Below, in pieces: positions 60,851-64,000 of a stretch of 64,000 nucleotides of DNA. A program made the position numbers and the translations under genes. The notes below the pieces were generated by a model. The model was given only the letters and a program-made list of their open reading frames with translations, ran no database searches and had not been told where the DNA came from. The DNA lies in assembly GCF_963675165.1 (NCBI RefSeq), contig NC_087388.1, positions 874,800 through 938,799 of the forward strand, given 5' to 3'. Source of the stretch: Halichondria panicea (taxonomy: Eukaryota > Porifera > Demospongiae > Suberitida > Halichondriidae). Position 1 is the stretch's first letter, and every line of letters begins with the position of its first letter.

Positions 60851-63250
60851 TCAGATCATATTCAATTTTTCGCAAGCCTTTCTTGCAGCATCTTGTTCGG
60901 CTGCTTTTTTGACCGGATGAGCAGAACTGGGCAATTGAAATGACGGGCCATTGGATACATACACAGTCACCGTGCAAACGAAACCACTTTCAGACCTCTC
61001 AGTCGAATACTTCGGGTGGGACAACTTCTCCTTCTGGGCCTTCTCTTGGAGGAGGTTCTTGTAAGAGATGTATGATGCTGTGTGTGTGTGCGAGGGGTGG
61101 GGGTGGTAAATTAGGAATTGGAAAAGTATAGAATATACTCATAAGGATACCATAGTGCTAGAAATAATTATATGTGAGTATAAAATATTGTGTTTTGGCC
61201 AATTTTACGCTATATTTATTTCCTCGATATTTCAATGGGGATTGTATAGGCCTCGAATAAAGATTGTGCGGTACACGATAATTATGTTAGACACTAAATA
61301 GCATTAGTTTGTATCATTCATAAATTTGAAACGTTACGGTATAAGACAAATACGTGTAGCTAGTACACGCAGACTAACCGCTAGAAGGAGGAGCAGTTGA
61401 GGTTGTACTCACAGTGGGTGGAGTTGACCCCACCACCTGAGCTGAGACCACACCCAGTGTCTCGGTGGCAATCCTAGCAGCTTCCGTGTCAGCAGCTTTC
61501 TTAGTTCCATGAGTACTCGATTGGTATGTGTGTTCGTTCACCATCACCATAGAGATATAACCTGTGGTGTCACTAGGAGAGCTACACTCGTACACAGGCG
61601 GTGCATAATGGTGCTGCTGACAGAAGGTGTTGAGTAGACTCTTATAGTCGGTAGTCATAGCTGGTGGTTGAGTGAGCACCGTTGGAGGGAGCCTGTTCAA
61701 CTGAGGAGTATTAGGGAGGCTGCTTAACGGAGGAAGGTTGCTCAAATGAGAAAGGTTGCTCGAATGAAGAGTGTTAGGGAGGCCAGTTAACTGAGGGTTG
61801 ACTTGCTGTGATGTTGTAGATTGTGTAGGGCCGCGAGCTATCGGTTGTTGAAAGTACGAGGGAGTTTGAAGGTCTTGTGTGGGCTGTGTGTTGACCTGTT
61901 GTAACTGAGCAGCCGCAGGGTGTGAGGGGTGAGGTGATGTCGAGTGATGTGGATTGACAGCACTAACAGGCAGTCTAACAGCGGTCAATGCTAGTGGAGC
62001 TCCTGTAGACACAGCACCACCTGCAGAAAGGTAAACACATTAATCACCGTAGAGACAGGAACACACCCACCTAGCATACAATCAGCTACACAGTCTGTAC
62101 ACATGCACACACACACACAGTTGCAATGAACACATTGTACTGAAACAATGACGAGAAAGGGCTGCCAAAATTAAACATCCAATTACTGTTCTGCAGGCAA
62201 TTTGCCAAATACAACCGACTGGCTACCTTGCTGAGTCAATAATTTCAGTTGTACCATAGCTATCCCCGCTATAGCAACAACGGCTGCACTGTCCTTGGCA
62301 TCATCGAATGAATCATATCCCCATAGTCGACCAAACTCCATTCCGCCCACTCGTACACGCCCGACATGTTTCCCCTTCTCCTTGGAAATGGTGTATATCG
62401 GTGGAGGTAGACTGCTGACTTGACAATACAGGTCCAAATCTTTTATATCTTTATCTGACTTCATCACTTGACCCCCTAGCATCGGATTTGGGGACACAAG
62501 GGGCGGCGGTCCACTACTGGATACGGATTTTTGTGACGCTCGTAAGTTCACAGGGAGAGTACCCGACACTTTGTTAGGTGACGGACGATCAATATTCGGC
62601 CCGTCAACACTGACAGGAATGGCTGGTCTAATCAAAGGACTTTGTAGGGGGTGAACTGTGGTGGGGGGTCTTCTCATTTCAAATCCAGGGGGTGGTCTAA
62701 CAGTTGCCGTGCTTTGTGGTGGATAGTATACATGATCTATTACACGTCCTCTTACTGGCAGAGGAGATGTAGCACAGGACGTCGTGACTCTCGTAAAGTT
62801 TGTATTTTGTTGAGCGGTATTCTGTGGAACGGTATTTTGTTGAACGACATTTTGTTGAACGGTATTTCGTTGAACGGCATTTTGTTGAACGATATTTTGT
62901 TGAACGATATTTTGTTGAACGGTTTGTTGAACGGCATTTTGTTGAACGGTTTGTTGAACAGTTTGTCTCTTTAGTGATTCTGAAATACTGATACCGTCTA
63001 AAAGTTTTAATACATCACTGAATGATTTAGCATGATGGTGGTGGTGGTGGAGAAGGATGGCTTGTGAGGCCACACCTGCTGCGTCTTTCTCAGCCTCCTT
63101 CTTAGTGGAGTGAGAGGAGAGAGAGGTGTACTGTGTGTCCTCAATGTCCACAGTGCACGAGAAACCATCGCGGAGTTGCTTATGCTGGTATACTGGTGTG
63201 GAGATGTGCTTCTTTTGGCAGTAGAGATTCAAGTTGCTCTTATCGGCCAT
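60851..63250 (-). CDS. Protein with four double-stranded-RNA-binding domains
   Basis: Three exons (62227-63250, 61379-62020, 60851-61077) give 630 residues. dsRBD 1 (residues 5-70) reads LNLYCQKKHISTPVYQHKQL, ending TKKEAEKDAAGVA. dsRBD 2 (about 275-340) reads LDLYCQVSSLPPPIYTI. dsRBD 3 reads LLNTFCQQHHYAPPVYEC, with TKKAADTEAARIA. dsRBD 4 (C-terminal) reads NLLQEKAQKEKLSHPKYSTE, with KKAAEQDAARKACEKL. Domain 2 lacks the basic KKxAE helix start (it has FDDAKDSAAV) and may bind RNA weakly. No helicase, RNase or deaminase domain is present. The linkers are low-complexity: one is a tandem QQN/VQQ stretch, another is rich in Leu, Asn, Pro and Gln. The spacing of the CQ and PxY residues resembles plant HYL1/DRB proteins more than Staufen, but relationship is not shown. 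If exon 1 is not spliced, a stop at 62183 ends a shorter form. Confidence 0.85.
61151..61300. repeat. Dispersed repeat copy in a dsRBD-gene intron
   Basis: It shares GTGCTAGAAATA, TTTTGGCCAATTTTA and GCCTCGAATAAA with 17957-18110. Confidence 0.65.
62816..62965. repeat. Coding 24-bp type tandem repeat (Gln/Asn/Val)
   Basis: The plus strand repeats GTTGAACGRTATTTTGTT. On the coding strand this gives NTVQQN, NIVQQN and AVQQN units between dsRBD 1 and 2. The spacing keeps the frame. Confidence 0.9.
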
Positions 63251-63839
63251 AACTATTTTTTTAAGTTCAAAGCATCACAGCAGGTGGAGTATAAACGAAT
63301 TATCTGTGGGGATATAATGGACATAATTTTTACACAACTTACACGAGATGTTGATACCGATAGAGTGATTCACAGCAGGTTTATAGTATAGTCTCGCAAA
63401 ATTGGATAGCTACTAGCAACTGCTCAACATGTAACTAAAAGGGTTTGAGGCTACTGCTGGAATGTGCTCTATTAGCCAAAGAATGTGAGCTATCTGTTAA
63501 ACAAACAAGTGTCAAAGGGATGAAGACATTCTCCCTTATAAGGAGCCACTGCCGCTCACAGATAGTACATACCCAAGACGAGCAGCACAGCAATACACAG
63601 CCAACTCACAGACAGAGAAAGCGGAGAGAACAGACCTCCAGGGGCTTTATTTGAGACCATGTGGCAAAGTGCTGATGCCAGCAGTGTATGGGTCGGAGGC
63701 CAAAAGGGGGAGTTCCCCACCCCAACAAAAGCGGGGTGGGGAATTACCCGGTTTACAAGAGTCAAAGGTCGCCCTGGGAACTCCCCTAAACCACGTGTTC
63801 TTTTTGCAAGCCGGTACAGTTTCACACAGTTCAGTAAAG
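63251..63839. promoter_or_regulatory. 5' region between the dsRBD gene and the last gene, with a strong hairpin
   Basis: 589 bp between divergent starts. A perfect 11-bp stem, TTCCCCACCCC (63713-63723) and GGGGTGGGGAA (63733-63743), with a 9-nt loop lies about 100 bp before the plus-strand ATG and may be in its 5' leader. No gene is seen in the stretch. Confidence 0.5.
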
Positions 63840-63965
63840 ATGTCTTCTCGTCCGCTGGAGCACTTGGTTCTGCTCAGCATTTCCACCACTGGCAGCTATG
63901 AGGATGGAGAGGAAGCAAGCACCGTCCTGTTGGCATGGCTTATTCACAATGTCAGCAACAACAAG
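63840..63965 (+). CDS. First exon of a gene, possibly ESRP/fusilli-like (runs off the window)
   Basis: ATG at 63840 opens a 42-codon exon ending in phase 0 at AAC AAC AAG before GTAACC. It reads EHLVLLSISTTGSYEDGEEA followed by STVLLAWLIHNVSNNK. Remembered ESRP1/2 N-termini read [20 protein letters not shown] followed by EKELILLLWKVVDLANKK. The length, the acidic spot and the W-centred helix match, and ESRPs begin with an exonuclease-like domain like this. ESRPs are RNA-binding splicing regulators. The match is short and weak, so this is a suggestion only. The first exon alone cannot show the RRM domains that would settle it. Confidence 0.4.
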
Positions 63966-64000
63966 GTAACCTTGTACTCTTTTGTTCTAACAAAACACAC

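Noticed and set aside
61374-62012. Separate gene for the middle dsRBD segment
   Set aside because: Acceptor and donor sites with matching phases join it to both neighbours, so it is exon 2 of one gene.

Overview
The window is metazoan nuclear DNA, most likely from a demosponge; that placement is inferred from sequence alone. Genes are packed about every 3 kb. They have many short GT-AG introns and intergenic gaps of 130-600 bp. Animal-type genes occur together (ANKS6, BBS4, TRIP13, GPAA1, BRD7/9, UBE2T). The death-domain kinase has the catalytic loop HRDLCGDN, which I associate with sponge-expanded families. The DNA is AT-rich and full of small palindromic transposon remnants.

Layout. 1-1.4 kb: EMC4 (-, 5' part) head-to-head with NOP10 (+). 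1.4-11.5 kb: a repeat-rich stretch with a kelch exon and a death-domain kinase, both (-), plus a 1.63 kb near-perfect palindrome. 11.5-28.6 kb: ACTR5 (+), TRIP13 (-), ANKS6 (+), the microprotein gene STMP1 (-), MRPL38 (+), BBS4 (-). 28.8-35.3 kb: a large type II membrane protein (propeller plus probable six-hairpin domain, +). 35.5-41.8 kb: GPAA1 (-) with a tRNA-Ser(AGA) inside an intron, CYC1 (+), coactosin (+). 42.1-54.5 kb: a BRD7/9 bromodomain protein (-) and a DDX21/50 helicase (+). 54.7-60.7 kb: a secreted three-DM13 protein (+), intronless UBE2T (-), and a secreted DOMON-cupredoxin protein (+). 60.9-64 kb: a four-dsRBD protein (-) and the first exon of a possible ESRP-like gene (+).

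Exon structures were built by hand from splice sites, reading phase and remembered family sequences. For each multi-exon model given as complete, the exon lengths add up to whole codons. Most genes are unrelated in function. Adjacent pairs that may share biology are STMP1/MRPL38 (both mitochondrial, 128 bp apart) and the two genes that together carry the domain set of animal Skeletor.

Most notable: (1) the split Skeletor-like pair; (2) minisatellites made of duplicated 3' splice sites in two genes, with a weaker third case; (3) five short elements sharing AGAGGAGG termini, four of them with 9-bp target duplications (Mutator-like); (4) a second miniature element found next to 3' splice sites in all four copies; (5) the 1.63 kb hairpin; (6) the four-dsRBD protein; (7) a possible death domain-kinase-kelch gene.
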